From assembly GCF_011745665.1 (NCBI RefSeq), contig NZ_CP050253.1, forward strand, positions 2,021,418 to 2,085,417: a stretch of DNA of 64,000 nucleotides, in the 5' to 3' direction. Numbering within the stretch: position 1 is the first letter of the stretch; each line of letters starts with the position of its first letter. Under the pieces are notes generated by a model. The model saw nothing but the letters and a program-made list of their open reading frames with translations. It had not been told where the DNA came from and did not search any database. The translations under genes and the position numbers were made by a program. Below are positions 1-8,405 of this stretch, piece by piece. The DNA is from Zophobihabitans entericus (lineage in GTDB: Bacteria; Pseudomonadota; Gammaproteobacteria; Enterobacterales; Orbaceae).

Positions 1-237
1 ATAAGAATAAATCAGGTTAAGCTGAACTTGTTGAGAGTAAGGTCCAAATGGGTAACTTTTATCCATTTCCTCTAGAACAGTCACGGCTGATTTCATCAAA
101 CCACCCTGAAGTTGCTCTTCTGCCTGACTGTACAAGTCAATTTCAGGAACGTCTTTAAGATCAGGTTTAGAAGTTGTACAACCAACAACTGTTAAAGCAA
201 ATAAACTTGTTAATAAAAGACGTGTACATAATTTCAT
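1..237 (-). CDS. bamD: Outer-membrane assembly lipoprotein BamD, N-terminal part only
   Basis: This is the first 79 codons of a gene that runs off the left edge. The translation starts MKLCTRLLLTSLFALTVVGC, a lipoprotein signal with a VVGC lipobox (Cys20), followed by TPR-like text (YSQAEEQLQGGLMKSAV, FGPYSQQVQLNLIYSY) typical of BamD (YfiO). BamD is the essential lipoprotein of the BAM complex that inserts beta-barrel proteins into the outer membrane. It is divergent from rluD, as in E. coli, which supports the call. The ATG is at 237-235. Confidence 0.9.
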   Translation of the reverse strand, partial: MKLCTRLLLTSLFALTVVGCTTSKPDLKDVPEIDLYSQAEEQLQGGLMKSAVTVLEEMDKSYPFGPYSQQVQLNLIYSY

Positions 238-335
238 TCTATTTTCTCGATTTTGCAAAATAAACATTAACCCTTTATGGCTGTTATGATACTCTAATTT
301 GAAATTTCATAAAACTGAATCTTACTTTATTTAAT

Positions 336-1313
336 ATGTCGCAAGAAATTAATTTACAAGCTGAAATCGAATCATCGCAACTTGGTCAACGTTTAGACCA
401 GGCATTAGCTGAATTGTTCCCGGATTATTCACGTTCTCGTATCAAAGACTGGATTTTGGATAACCGCGTAACCGTCAACGGTCAAATTGTCAATAAAGCG
501 AAAGAAAAAGTCCTTGGCGGTGAACAAATTGTTATTCAGGCTACACTGGATGAAGACACTCGTTTTATTCCACAGGACATTGAGCTTAATATCGTCTATG
601 AAGATGATGATATTCTGGTTATTAACAAACCGCGTGATTTAGTGGTTCATCCGGGAGCAGGTAATCCCGATGGTACTATTTTAAATGCACTTCTGCATCG
701 CTATCCGGAAATTGCCAGTGTCCCACGCGCAGGTATTGTGCATCGTCTGGATAAAGACACGACAGGTTTAATGGTGGTAGCTAAAACGGTTGCCGCGCAG
801 ACTCATTTAGTTGAAATGCTGCAACTGCGAGAAATCACCCGTGAATATGAAGCTGTCGTCATGGGGACAATGACTGCTGGCGGTACCGTTGATCAGCCAA
901 TTGCCCGTCATCCAACTAAACGTACTCATATGTCTGTTTATCCAATGGGTAAACCAGCAGTGACACATTACCGGGTGATGGAAAAGTTCCGCTGTCATAC
1001 GCGTCTGCGTCTGCGTCTGGAAACTGGACGTACTCACCAGATCCGTGTCCATATGGCCTATATTACTCATCCTTTAGTAGGGGATCAGTTATATGGTGGC
1101 CGACCAAAACCACCTAAAGGTGCATCTGACAAGTTCATGGATACTTTACGTAATTTTGACCGTCAGGCATTACATGCAACGATGCTGCGTTTGTTCCATC
1201 CAATTACTGGTGAACAGATGGAGTGGCATGCCCCGATTCCTGAAGATATGGAAAACCTGATAGCGGTATTACGTGAAGATACCGAACAATTTAAGGATCA
1301 ACTAGATTGGTAA
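336..1313 (+). CDS. rluD: 23S rRNA pseudouridine(1911/1915/1917) synthase RluD
   Basis: The 325-residue product matches the usual RluD length (326 in E. coli). An S4 RNA-binding domain starts near residue 18 (GQRLDQAL), followed by the RluA-family catalytic core. The motif HRLDKDTTGL near residue 139 carries the catalytic aspartate, and GRTHQIRVHM follows. By family knowledge it makes the three pseudouridines in helix 69 of 23S rRNA and helps 50S assembly. The gene is divergent from bamD and its stop overlaps the pgeF start (TAATG), so the two are probably co-transcribed. The orthologous neighbourhood favours RluD over RluC or RluA, both of which occur elsewhere in this window. Confidence 0.95.
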   Translation: MSQEINLQAEIESSQLGQRLDQALAELFPDYSRSRIKDWILDNRVTVNGQIVNKAKEKVLGGEQIVIQATLDEDTRFIPQDIELNIVYEDDDILVINKPRDLVVHPGAGNPDGTILNALLHRYPEIASVPRAGIVHRLDKDTTGLMVVAKTVAAQTHLVEMLQLREITREYEAVVMGTMTAGGTVDQPIARHPTKRTHMSVYPMGKPAVTHYRVMEKFRCHTRLRLRLETGRTHQIRVHMAYITHPLVGDQLYGGRPKPPKGASDKFMDTLRNFDRQALHATMLRLFHPITGEQMEWHAPIPEDMENLIAVLREDTEQFKDQLDW

Positions 1314-2053
1314 TGTCATTGATTTATCCTGACTGGCCAGCGCCGGCAAATATTCGTGCGTTTACTACAACTCGTTTAGGTGGAGTGAGTGAAGGGGTAT
1401 ATCAATCGTTAAATTTGGGCACAAGAGTAGGCGATGATATCAATCATGTGTTGGAAAATCGCGCTCGCTTAAAGCAATTTTCTCAGTTACCTGCTGAACC
1501 TGTCTGGCTTAAACAAACTCATACGACTGATGTTGTCAATATTGATCAGGCAACACCTGATATTGTTTTAGATGCGGATGGAAGTTATAGCTCAAAAATA
1601 AATCGGGTCAATGTGGTGATGACTGCCGATTGTTTACCGGTTTTATTTTGTACTACGCAAAGCAGTGAAGTTGCTGCTGCCCATGCTGGTTGGCGGGGAC
1701 TCTGTGACGGTATTTTAGAACAAACGGTTAAACATTTTACTGCTCCTTCATCATCAATCATGGCATGGCTTGGGCCGGCTATCGGACCTGAAAAATTTGA
1801 AGTAGGGCAAGAGGTCAAACAACTGTTTGAACAAGTCTGCGTTTCTGATGGCTCTGCGTTTAAACCGTCTCCAACAACATCAGGCAAATATTTTGCAGAT
1901 ATCTATGAGTTAGCTCGTTTACGTTTACATCGCATGGGCATCACCCGAATTTATGGCGGTGATTATTGTACGATGACTGATAGCGAGAGATTCTTTTCTT
2001 ATCGCAGGGATAAACAAACCGGACGAATGGCTTCTTTGATCTGGTGTGAGTGA
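1313..2053 (+). CDS. pgeF: Peptidoglycan-editing factor / purine nucleoside phosphorylase PgeF (YfiH)
   Basis: A 246-residue member of the multicopper polyphenol oxidase/YfiH family. The metal-site motifs are visible: TADCLPV with the conserved Cys and AAAHAGWRGL with the conserved His. The start is placed at ATG 1313, which overlaps the rluD stop and gives MSLIYPDWPAPANIRAF, aligning with the E. coli N-terminus; an in-frame TTG at 1307 is possible but less likely. Family members phosphorolyse or deaminate purine nucleosides, and in E. coli the protein keeps L-Ala at position 1 of the peptidoglycan stem. In E. coli clpB follows this gene; here a terminator and a sugar locus follow instead. 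Confidence 0.93.
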   Translation: MSLIYPDWPAPANIRAFTTTRLGGVSEGVYQSLNLGTRVGDDINHVLENRARLKQFSQLPAEPVWLKQTHTTDVVNIDQATPDIVLDADGSYSSKINRVNVVMTADCLPVLFCTTQSSEVAAAHAGWRGLCDGILEQTVKHFTAPSSSIMAWLGPAIGPEKFEVGQEVKQLFEQVCVSDGSAFKPSPTTSGKYFADIYELARLRLHRMGITRIYGGDYCTMTDSERFFSYRRDKQTGRMASLIWCE

Positions 2054-2067
2054 AAGCAGGCAATAAT

Positions 2068-2098
2068 AAAAAAGCGATATTTGATTATCGCTTTTTTA
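2068..2098. terminator. Intrinsic terminator after pgeF
   Basis: The arms AAAAAAGCGATA and TATCGCTTTTTT form a hairpin with T-runs on both strands. It can serve pgeF rightwards and the PfkB kinase gene leftwards. Confidence 0.85.
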
Positions 2099-2151
2099 TT
2101 GGGTATTGATATCATTACCCAAAATGTTAATTTATTAATTAATAATGACTT

Positions 2152-3114
2152 TTATTTCTTTCTTTGAATAATACGCTCTAACTCAGCCATGGTTGATGTC
2201 CCTTCCATAGGCCCACGTTTTGAAATAGCAAAAGCACCGCTGGCATTGGCATATTGAAGTGCCTGTTCAACCGAATATCCTGCCAGCATTAAACTAACAA
2301 AAGTAGCACCAAAACAATCACCTGCTCCTGTTGGATCAATCGCTTCTGTCGGATAACTATCAACATGCGATGTTTTGAGATTACCTTGTTCATCTAAGCC
2401 ATAATAGTTAGCGCCTTTACTGCCACATTTGACTACAATATGTTTGATACCTTTTTTTAGTAAGGCTTTAGCAACGTCGCTCTCAGAGTCTTTTGGATTA
2501 TTAGCAAAGTAACTGACTTCTCCTTCGCTTGGCAGGAAAATGTCGGTATATTCCATAATATAATCAAAAGATTGTTCCATTTCCGGAATATCCAGCATCT
2601 CTTTACGAATATTAGGATCAAAGGAGACAGTGCCACCATTTTTCTTAATAATATCAATGGCTTTACGCATAGCATCGATCACTCTGAACGAGTATAAAGA
2701 TGATCCCATGACATGCAGATGGGTACAATCCTCTAAAAGTTTTGCATCAATATTTTCAAAAGAAAGCAGGCCACAGGCACTGTTGGGAATATTGAAGATA
2801 AAATCTCTGTCATTTTGCCCACGGTAAGTGACAAAAGCACTACCAGTATTGGCTTTATTGTGACTAGAGATGCCATCAATAATCACACCATCCTGCTTTA
2901 AGCGGGAAATACACATTTTGCCAAAGGCATCTTTACCCACGCAGCTAAAGATCACAATAGGAAACCCCAGTTTAGCCACCTGATCGGCAAAAATTGCCGG
3001 GGCACCACTTGGGAAAGGGCCTAAAAACTCGCCAGTCTCATCAAAGCGTTGATTTGAGTTTTTAGCCAAAAATTCAACCAGTAATTCACCAATAGTACAT
3101 ATTTTAGTTGCCAT
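2152..3114 (-). CDS. PfkB-family sugar kinase (candidate ketohexose/tagatose kinase)
   Basis: The 320-residue product is a ribokinase/PfkB-family kinase. It has an N-terminal GELLVEF and PSGAPAIFA substrate region and the C-terminal ATP/anion-hole signature DPTGAGDCFG with catalytic Asp near residue 266. The start at 3114 is preferred over an upstream in-frame ATG at 3147 because it has a clear AGGGG ribosome-binding site and does not run into the DeoR gene, whose stop lies 4 nt away. It is probably co-transcribed with that regulator, divergent from the aldolase/PTS operon. Family members phosphorylate fructose, tagatose, 2-keto-3-deoxygluconate and other sugars. A role for an unphosphorylated ketose entering by another route is inference; the exact substrate cannot be read from sequence. 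Confidence 0.75.
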   Translation of the reverse strand: MATKICTIGELLVEFLAKNSNQRFDETGEFLGPFPSGAPAIFADQVAKLGFPIVIFSCVGKDAFGKMCISRLKQDGVIIDGISSHNKANTGSAFVTYRGQNDRDFIFNIPNSACGLLSFENIDAKLLEDCTHLHVMGSSLYSFRVIDAMRKAIDIIKKNGGTVSFDPNIRKEMLDIPEMEQSFDYIMEYTDIFLPSEGEVSYFANNPKDSESDVAKALLKKGIKHIVVKCGSKGANYYGLDEQGNLKTSHVDSYPTEAIDPTGAGDCFGATFVSLMLAGYSVEQALQYANASGAFAISKRGPMEGTSTMAELERIIQRKK

Positions 3115-3118
3115 CGTT

Positions 3119-3946
3119 TTACCCCTGAATTTTTTGATAAACGACACTTTTCTTATTTGTTAATGATTGCTTAAACTGACAATCAAGTAATTGTTGATGA
3201 TATTCCGTCATCGCTGAACGCGAAAGAATCGCTGTATCAATATGTTCTAATAAACCAATACTGTTCACTTCGTTATGGGACATTCTTTGTGGTAGAACGA
3301 TTACACTTTTATGCGCATTTTTGAGTAATAGCTGATAGCTACCCATTAAACCTGAATCCTGAATAATTAATTCATTTTCTGGACTAATAGCGTTGACTTC
3401 GGTAATAAAGAGTGAGACCGGATGATTTTTTAAAACTGAATCTAATTCTTTGTTATAAATAATCACATTGTGTTCTGAAATCATCCCGCCAATCACCAGT
3501 ACTTCTGCCTGTGTAAACTCTTTCGCCAGTACCACATGAGAGATATCATTAACAATAATGGTCAAATTCTTCTTGTTATATAGATACGGAATCAACTTAC
3601 GTAACAAGTTACCGTGACCTAAAAACAGCGTGTCATCATCATTAATCAGGTCAAGGCAGGCTAAAACCAGCTCTATATCATTGTTCTCTACACTATTTGT
3701 TAGCTGAGTATTACTGACCTTGGTATGGATGCCATGTTCAGGGGCGACATAAATTGCTCCACCAAAAGAACGCTTCAGATATCCTTGTTGTTCAAGATAA
3801 TTAAGATCCTGCCGTATTGTTACTCCTGACACATTAAGAAGCTCAGAAAGCTCATCAACTTTCACTTCTCCTTTCTCTCGTACTATGTCTGCAATATCAA
3901 GTCTTCGCTTAAGTAACATTGAAGATGTCTTTGCCAATTTGCTCAC
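3119..3946 (-). CDS. DeoR-family transcriptional repressor of the sugar locus
   Basis: The 275-residue protein has an N-terminal DeoR winged helix at about residues 12-65 (RRLDIADIVREKGEVKVDEL, then VSGVTIRQDLNYLEQQGYLKR). The rest is a sugar-phosphate isomerase-like sensor domain that keeps GHGNL in place of the usual substrate loop. Regulators of this family usually sense a phosphorylated sugar. It lies between the kinase gene it is transcribed with and a 219-nt divergent intergenic region containing two matching palindromes, so local autoregulation and control of the aldolase/PTS operon are likely. Function in this organism is inferred from family and position. Confidence 0.85.
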   Translation of the reverse strand: MSKLAKTSSMLLKRRLDIADIVREKGEVKVDELSELLNVSGVTIRQDLNYLEQQGYLKRSFGGAIYVAPEHGIHTKVSNTQLTNSVENNDIELVLACLDLINDDDTLFLGHGNLLRKLIPYLYNKKNLTIIVNDISHVVLAKEFTQAEVLVIGGMISEHNVIIYNKELDSVLKNHPVSLFITEVNAISPENELIIQDSGLMGSYQLLLKNAHKSVIVLPQRMSHNEVNSIGLLEHIDTAILSRSAMTEYHQQLLDCQFKQSLTNKKSVVYQKIQG

Positions 3947-4007
3947 CTCAGCAGTGAAAATCTCTCTCTATTATCTTTCATTTTTTAAATAAAAATAGAT
4001 TTTTTAT

Positions 4008-4020
4008 TTTCATTTTGAAA
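4008..4020. promoter_or_regulatory. Candidate DeoR operator, copy 1
   Basis: The palindrome TTTC-ATTTT-GAAA is followed by GTTA. The 17-nt string TTTCATTTTGAAAGTTA (4008-4024) recurs exactly at 4103-4119. The position next to the repressor's own promoter side suggests autoregulation. Confidence 0.55.
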
Positions 4021-4031
4021 GTTAAAACCAA

Positions 4032-4053
4032 AATTGAGATCTTAATCACAGCT
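4032..4053. promoter_or_regulatory. Candidate CRP-cAMP binding site
   Basis: TGAGA-N6-TCACA (4035-4050) with AT flanks matches the CRP consensus TGTGA-N6-TCACA at 9 of 10 core positions with the exact spacing. It lies between the two DeoR-type palindromes and upstream of the aldolase/PTS operon, which would fit catabolite control of a sugar locus. Binding is not shown. Confidence 0.55.
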
Positions 4054-4099
4054 TTTTTTTGTTTTTAGGTTATATTTTGTAAGTATAAAAATGAAATTT

Positions 4100-4118
4100 A
4101 ACTTTCATTTTGAAAGTT
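4100..4118. promoter_or_regulatory. Candidate DeoR operator, copy 2
   Basis: A perfect 7-bp inverted repeat, AACTTTC-ATTTT-GAAAGTT, shares its core with copy 1. It lies 48 nt before the aldolase start and just downstream of a possible -10 (TATAAA, 4084-4089), a position where a bound repressor would block transcription. Confidence 0.6.
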
Positions 4119-4144
4119 ATCGTAGTTAATTAATCTGTAAATAA

Positions 4145-5020
<876 letters not shown>

Positions 5021-5033
5021 CTGAGGCAGATCC

Positions 5034-5963
5034 ATGATATATACATTAACACTTAATACAGCAATAGATATGAATATCCGGTGTAGTGGTTTGGCACCCA
5101 ATACCGTTAACCGTACTTCTCATACTGAATATAGTCCAAACGGGAAAGCGATTAATGTCTCAATTGTATTAAAGAGATTTAGCATCGCTTCTACAGCAAT
5201 GGGTTTTTTTGGTGGATTCTCTGGCAAATATATTTTTGACGAGATGATAAAGAGGGATATCACGACTAAACCTTGCTGGGTTGATGATATGACCCGTATT
5301 AATGTGTTTATTAATGATGGTAAAGATGAGTACAAACTGGTGGGTAAAGGGCCGTTTATCCCTGAGGATAAAAAAACAGAAATGTTGCAGCAGTTAGAGT
5401 CTTTAACTGATTGTACTCATTTAGTCATTAGCGGCAGCTTACCCAATAACGTAGAGCCTGAGTTTTATACCCATATTCTGACTCTTTGTGAGCGTAAAAA
5501 AATTGAAGTTATTCTGGATATCAGTCATCCAAAACTTCAGGAACTGTTAGCGTATAAACCATTATTAATTAAGCCTAATGATGACGAAGTGAAAGAGATC
5601 TTCGGGCTTGAGACCAAGACTGAAGAGCAAATTCTCTTTGCACTGCAACAAATTCACGCGCAAGGTGCCAGAAATATCTTACTGACACTTGGGGATAAAG
5701 GACTTTATTTCTCAAATGGTCAACATGTCTGGTTTTGTAATTCCGTAAAAATAAAACTTGTTAGTTCTGCCTGTGCCGGTGATGCCGCTTTAGCCGCCTT
5801 CCTTAGTGAATGGTTAAGCGCATCAACAAATCAGGAATCTATTGAGTTAGCAATAAAAAAAGCCTCGGCAACAGGAGCCAACGTCGCCGAATCAGATGGA
5901 TTGGGGTTACTCGATAAAGTAACCACTTATATGCATCAACTTACCGTAACCCAAATAAAATAA
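5034..5963 (+). CDS. 1-phosphofructokinase / tagatose-phosphate kinase-like PfkB kinase
   Basis: A 309-residue member of the FruK/LacC branch: it opens MIYTLTLNTAIDMNI, the usual 1-phosphofructokinase start, and has PNGKAINVSIVLKR and a SGSLPNNVEPEFY region. By family and context it phosphorylates the ketohexose-1-phosphate made by the downstream PTS, supplying the bisphosphate to the upstream aldolase. The ATP/anion-hole motif is unusual: it reads SACAGD at residues 245-250, with Cys247 where nearly all family members have Gly (GAGD). The catalytic Asp250 is kept. It starts 13 nt after the aldolase gene and 14 nt before the EIIBC gene, so it is clearly in the operon. Confidence 0.85.
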   Translation: MIYTLTLNTAIDMNIRCSGLAPNTVNRTSHTEYSPNGKAINVSIVLKRFSIASTAMGFFGGFSGKYIFDEMIKRDITTKPCWVDDMTRINVFINDGKDEYKLVGKGPFIPEDKKTEMLQQLESLTDCTHLVISGSLPNNVEPEFYTHILTLCERKKIEVILDISHPKLQELLAYKPLLIKPNDDEVKEIFGLETKTEEQILFALQQIHAQGARNILLTLGDKGLYFSNGQHVWFCNSVKIKLVSSACAGDAALAAFLSEWLSASTNQESIELAIKKASATGANVAESDGLGLLDKVTTYMHQLTVTQIK

Positions 5964-5977
5964 AAGAGGGAGCAAGT

Positions 5978-7411
5978 ATGAAGAAAATATTAGCTGTGAC
6001 CGGATGTCCTACAGGTATTGCTCATACCTATATGGCAGAGGAAGCATTAAAAACTGCGGCTAAAAAGCTGGGAGTGGAAATTAAAGTAGAAACCAATGGT
6101 GCCGGCGGTGTGGACAACGCTATCACCGAACAAGATATCAGTGAAGCGGTTGGTGTCATCATCGCTGCAGATAAAGATGTCAATCCCGATCGGTTCAATG
6201 GTAAACCTGTGATCGAAGTGCCGGTTAAAGATGGTATTCATAAAGCAGGTGCTTTAGTTGAACAAATTCTGTCTGGTAATGTGCCTGTTCGTAAAGGACA
6301 AGCCTCTCAGACATCAAGCTCAGCAAAAAGTGATGAAGTTCAATCAGTACAACCAACAGAATCAATTGGTCGACAAATTTATAAGCATCTGATGAGTGGT
6401 GTTTCGAATATGTTACCGTTTGTTGTGGCTGGTGGTGTACTTATCGCCTTATCTTTCCTGTGGGGGATCTACTCAGCCGATCCAACTAATGAACAATATA
6501 ACGCATTTGCTGCGTTACTGATGAAAATTGGTGGTCAGGCATTTGGTATCATGGTGCCGGTGTTTACTGCATTTATCGCAGCATCTATTGCAGGTCGTCC
6601 TGGTATGGTTGCCGGCTTTGTTGGTGGTTTAGTGGCCAATGCTACTGGTGCTGGGTTCTTAGGTGGCATCATCGCTGGTTTTGCCGCCGGTTATTTAATG
6701 CTGTACGTTAAAAAGATGCTTGATCATCTGCCGCGTCAGTTTGAAGGCTTAAAATCTATTTTCATCATGCCTCTGATTGGTGTATTTGTGATCGGTGCCT
6801 TTATGTTCCTGCTTGGTGAGCCAATAGCAAGTATTAACGAAGGCATGAAATCATGGTTAAGTTCACTACAAACTGCAAACCCAATTCTTCTTGGTATTGT
6901 GATTGGCGCAATGTGTTCATTTGACTTTGGTGGCCCGGTAAATAAAGCCGCTTATGTGACAGGTGTAATGCTGCTTGGTGAAGGTAACTTCTACTTTATG
7001 GCGGGTGTTTCTGCTGCGTGTATTGTTCCGCCGTTTGTTATTGCATTCTCAACCACTATCTTCCGTGGTAAGTGCTTTACTGATGATGAACGTGCTGCTG
7101 GTTTAGTGAACTACGTACTGGGCTCAACACATATTACTGAAGGTGCGATTCCATTTGCAGCTAAAGATCCATTACGCGTGATTCCTATCATGATGTTCTC
7201 ATCAGCGATCGCTTCTGTACTGACATTCTTAAGTGGTATTCAAGTACCGGCACCACACGGTGGATTCTTAGTACTGCCACTGGTCAATAAACCACTCATG
7301 TGGGTGCTATGTATTTTTGCTGGTGCACTTGTTGGAGCTATTTTACTTGGTCTTACTCGTTTATCAGAAAAACGTAAGAATAAAGGCCCGGTAGCTGAAC
7401 AGGCTGGTTAA
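5978..7411 (+). CDS. PTS fructose-family EIIBC permease
   Basis: The 477-residue protein starts with a fructose-type EIIB domain (residues 1 to about 100) whose phosphorylated cysteine is Cys10 in VTGCPTGIAHTYMA. A Ser/Gln-rich linker (about 108-130) leads to a membrane EIIC domain with eight or more hydrophobic segments and the signature GSTHITEGAIPFA. It imports a ketohexose and phosphorylates it, normally at C1. It has one EIIB domain, unlike E. coli FruA with its duplicated B domain. The EIIA needed is supplied by the next gene. A strong AGAGGGAG ribosome-binding site precedes the ATG. Sugar specificity (fructose, tagatose or another ketose) is not readable. Confidence 0.9.
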   Translation: MKKILAVTGCPTGIAHTYMAEEALKTAAKKLGVEIKVETNGAGGVDNAITEQDISEAVGVIIAADKDVNPDRFNGKPVIEVPVKDGIHKAGALVEQILSGNVPVRKGQASQTSSSAKSDEVQSVQPTESIGRQIYKHLMSGVSNMLPFVVAGGVLIALSFLWGIYSADPTNEQYNAFAALLMKIGGQAFGIMVPVFTAFIAASIAGRPGMVAGFVGGLVANATGAGFLGGIIAGFAAGYLMLYVKKMLDHLPRQFEGLKSIFIMPLIGVFVIGAFMFLLGEPIASINEGMKSWLSSLQTANPILLGIVIGAMCSFDFGGPVNKAAYVTGVMLLGEGNFYFMAGVSAACIVPPFVIAFSTTIFRGKCFTDDERAAGLVNYVLGSTHITEGAIPFAAKDPLRVIPIMMFSSAIASVLTFLSGIQVPAPHGGFLVLPLVNKPLMWVLCIFAGALVGAILLGLTRLSEKRKNKGPVAEQAG

Positions 7412-7430
7412 TATTGATTGAATAAGCATA

Positions 7431-7457
7431 AATAGCCGTCAAAAACTGGCGGCTATT
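7431..7457. other. Intercistronic hairpin between EIIBC and EIIA-HPr genes
   Basis: The arms AATAGCCG and CGGCTATT pair perfectly, with two further inner pairs, and no T-run follows. This suggests an RNA-processing or stability hairpin that sets the ratio of the flanking products rather than a terminator. Confidence 0.5.
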
Positions 7458-7479
7458 CTAGATAAATAGGATAGACAGA

Positions 7480-8253
7480 ATGAGTTCAATAACACTAAAT
7501 ATTGATGATATTACTTTATTAGATAAGCCAATCTCAAAAAGAGAAGCTATCAGTCAGGTTGCTCAAAAGATGATTGCAGGTGGGCTCGTTAAAGATGATT
7601 ATGAACAAGCTATGTTTGATCGAGATGCACAAATCTCGACTTATCTGGGTAATGGTATTGCTATTCCCCATGGTACGACAGAGAAAAGAGATAGTGTACT
7701 CAATACCGGTCTTAAAGTTCTTTATAGTAAAGAGGGCATCACATGGGATGACGATGAAACCGCTCATATTGTCATCGGAATTGCCGCTAAATCTAATGAA
7801 CATTTAAATATCTTACGACAATTAACACGCGTTGTTATTGATGAATCTGCTCTGACAAAAATCAAAGCGATTACTACCAGTCAGCAGTTATTAGCGCTCC
7901 TTACCGGTCAGGAAGAAGAACCTGTTTTAGAAACTCATAACCAGATATCTGGTGATGTTGAATTTACTGTCAAAATTTATAACCCACACGGTTTGCATAC
8001 TCGTCCGGCAGCCGCTTTTGTTAAAGAAATAAAACCATTTGAAAGCGATATTCAGGTTGCTGATTTAGACGGTAGCGGCGAATTCATCAATGCAAAAAGT
8101 ATGATGAAACTGGTTAGCTTAGGTGTAAAACCACTGAACACGTTGAAGTTTGTCATTACCGGTTCTGATGCAAAACAAGCTGCAGATACTATTAAACGCA
8201 TTATTGATGAAGGACTTGGAGAAGATATCAGCTCCTTAAAACCGGAGTCATAA
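7480..8253 (+). CDS. PTS EIIA-HPr fusion protein
   Basis: The 257-residue protein joins two PTS carriers. Residues 1 to about 147 are a mannitol/fructose-type EIIA with active His64 in GNGIAIPHGT. After a short linker, residues about 158-250 are an HPr domain with active His172 in PHGLHTRPAA and the Ser-46 equivalent in NAKSMMKL. It resembles FruB (FPr) but is much shorter, lacking the central M domain of the E. coli protein (about 376 residues). It would take phosphate directly from enzyme I and pass it to the EIIBC encoded just upstream. It is the last gene of the operon. Confidence 0.9.
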   Translation: MSSITLNIDDITLLDKPISKREAISQVAQKMIAGGLVKDDYEQAMFDRDAQISTYLGNGIAIPHGTTEKRDSVLNTGLKVLYSKEGITWDDDETAHIVIGIAAKSNEHLNILRQLTRVVIDESALTKIKAITTSQQLLALLTGQEEEPVLETHNQISGDVEFTVKIYNPHGLHTRPAAAFVKEIKPFESDIQVADLDGSGEFINAKSMMKLVSLGVKPLNTLKFVITGSDAKQAADTIKRIIDEGLGEDISSLKPES

Positions 8254-8405
8254 TAAGTAGGACCGCTCAGTAGTTATTCAATTTTATTATTCACAATAAT
8301 AGATTTGGAGTGAAATTATTTTTACTCAAAGCGCGCTTATATTATCAATATTTATAACTTATTGATTAATAAGCAAAAATATAATTAATGATAGGGTGTA
8401 TGATA

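Noticed and set aside
3115-3147. Upstream ATG for the PfkB kinase (start at 3147)
   Set aside because: It would overlap the DeoR gene by 29 nt, lacks a ribosome-binding site, and the added residues do not fit the family; ATG 3114 has AGGGG upstream.
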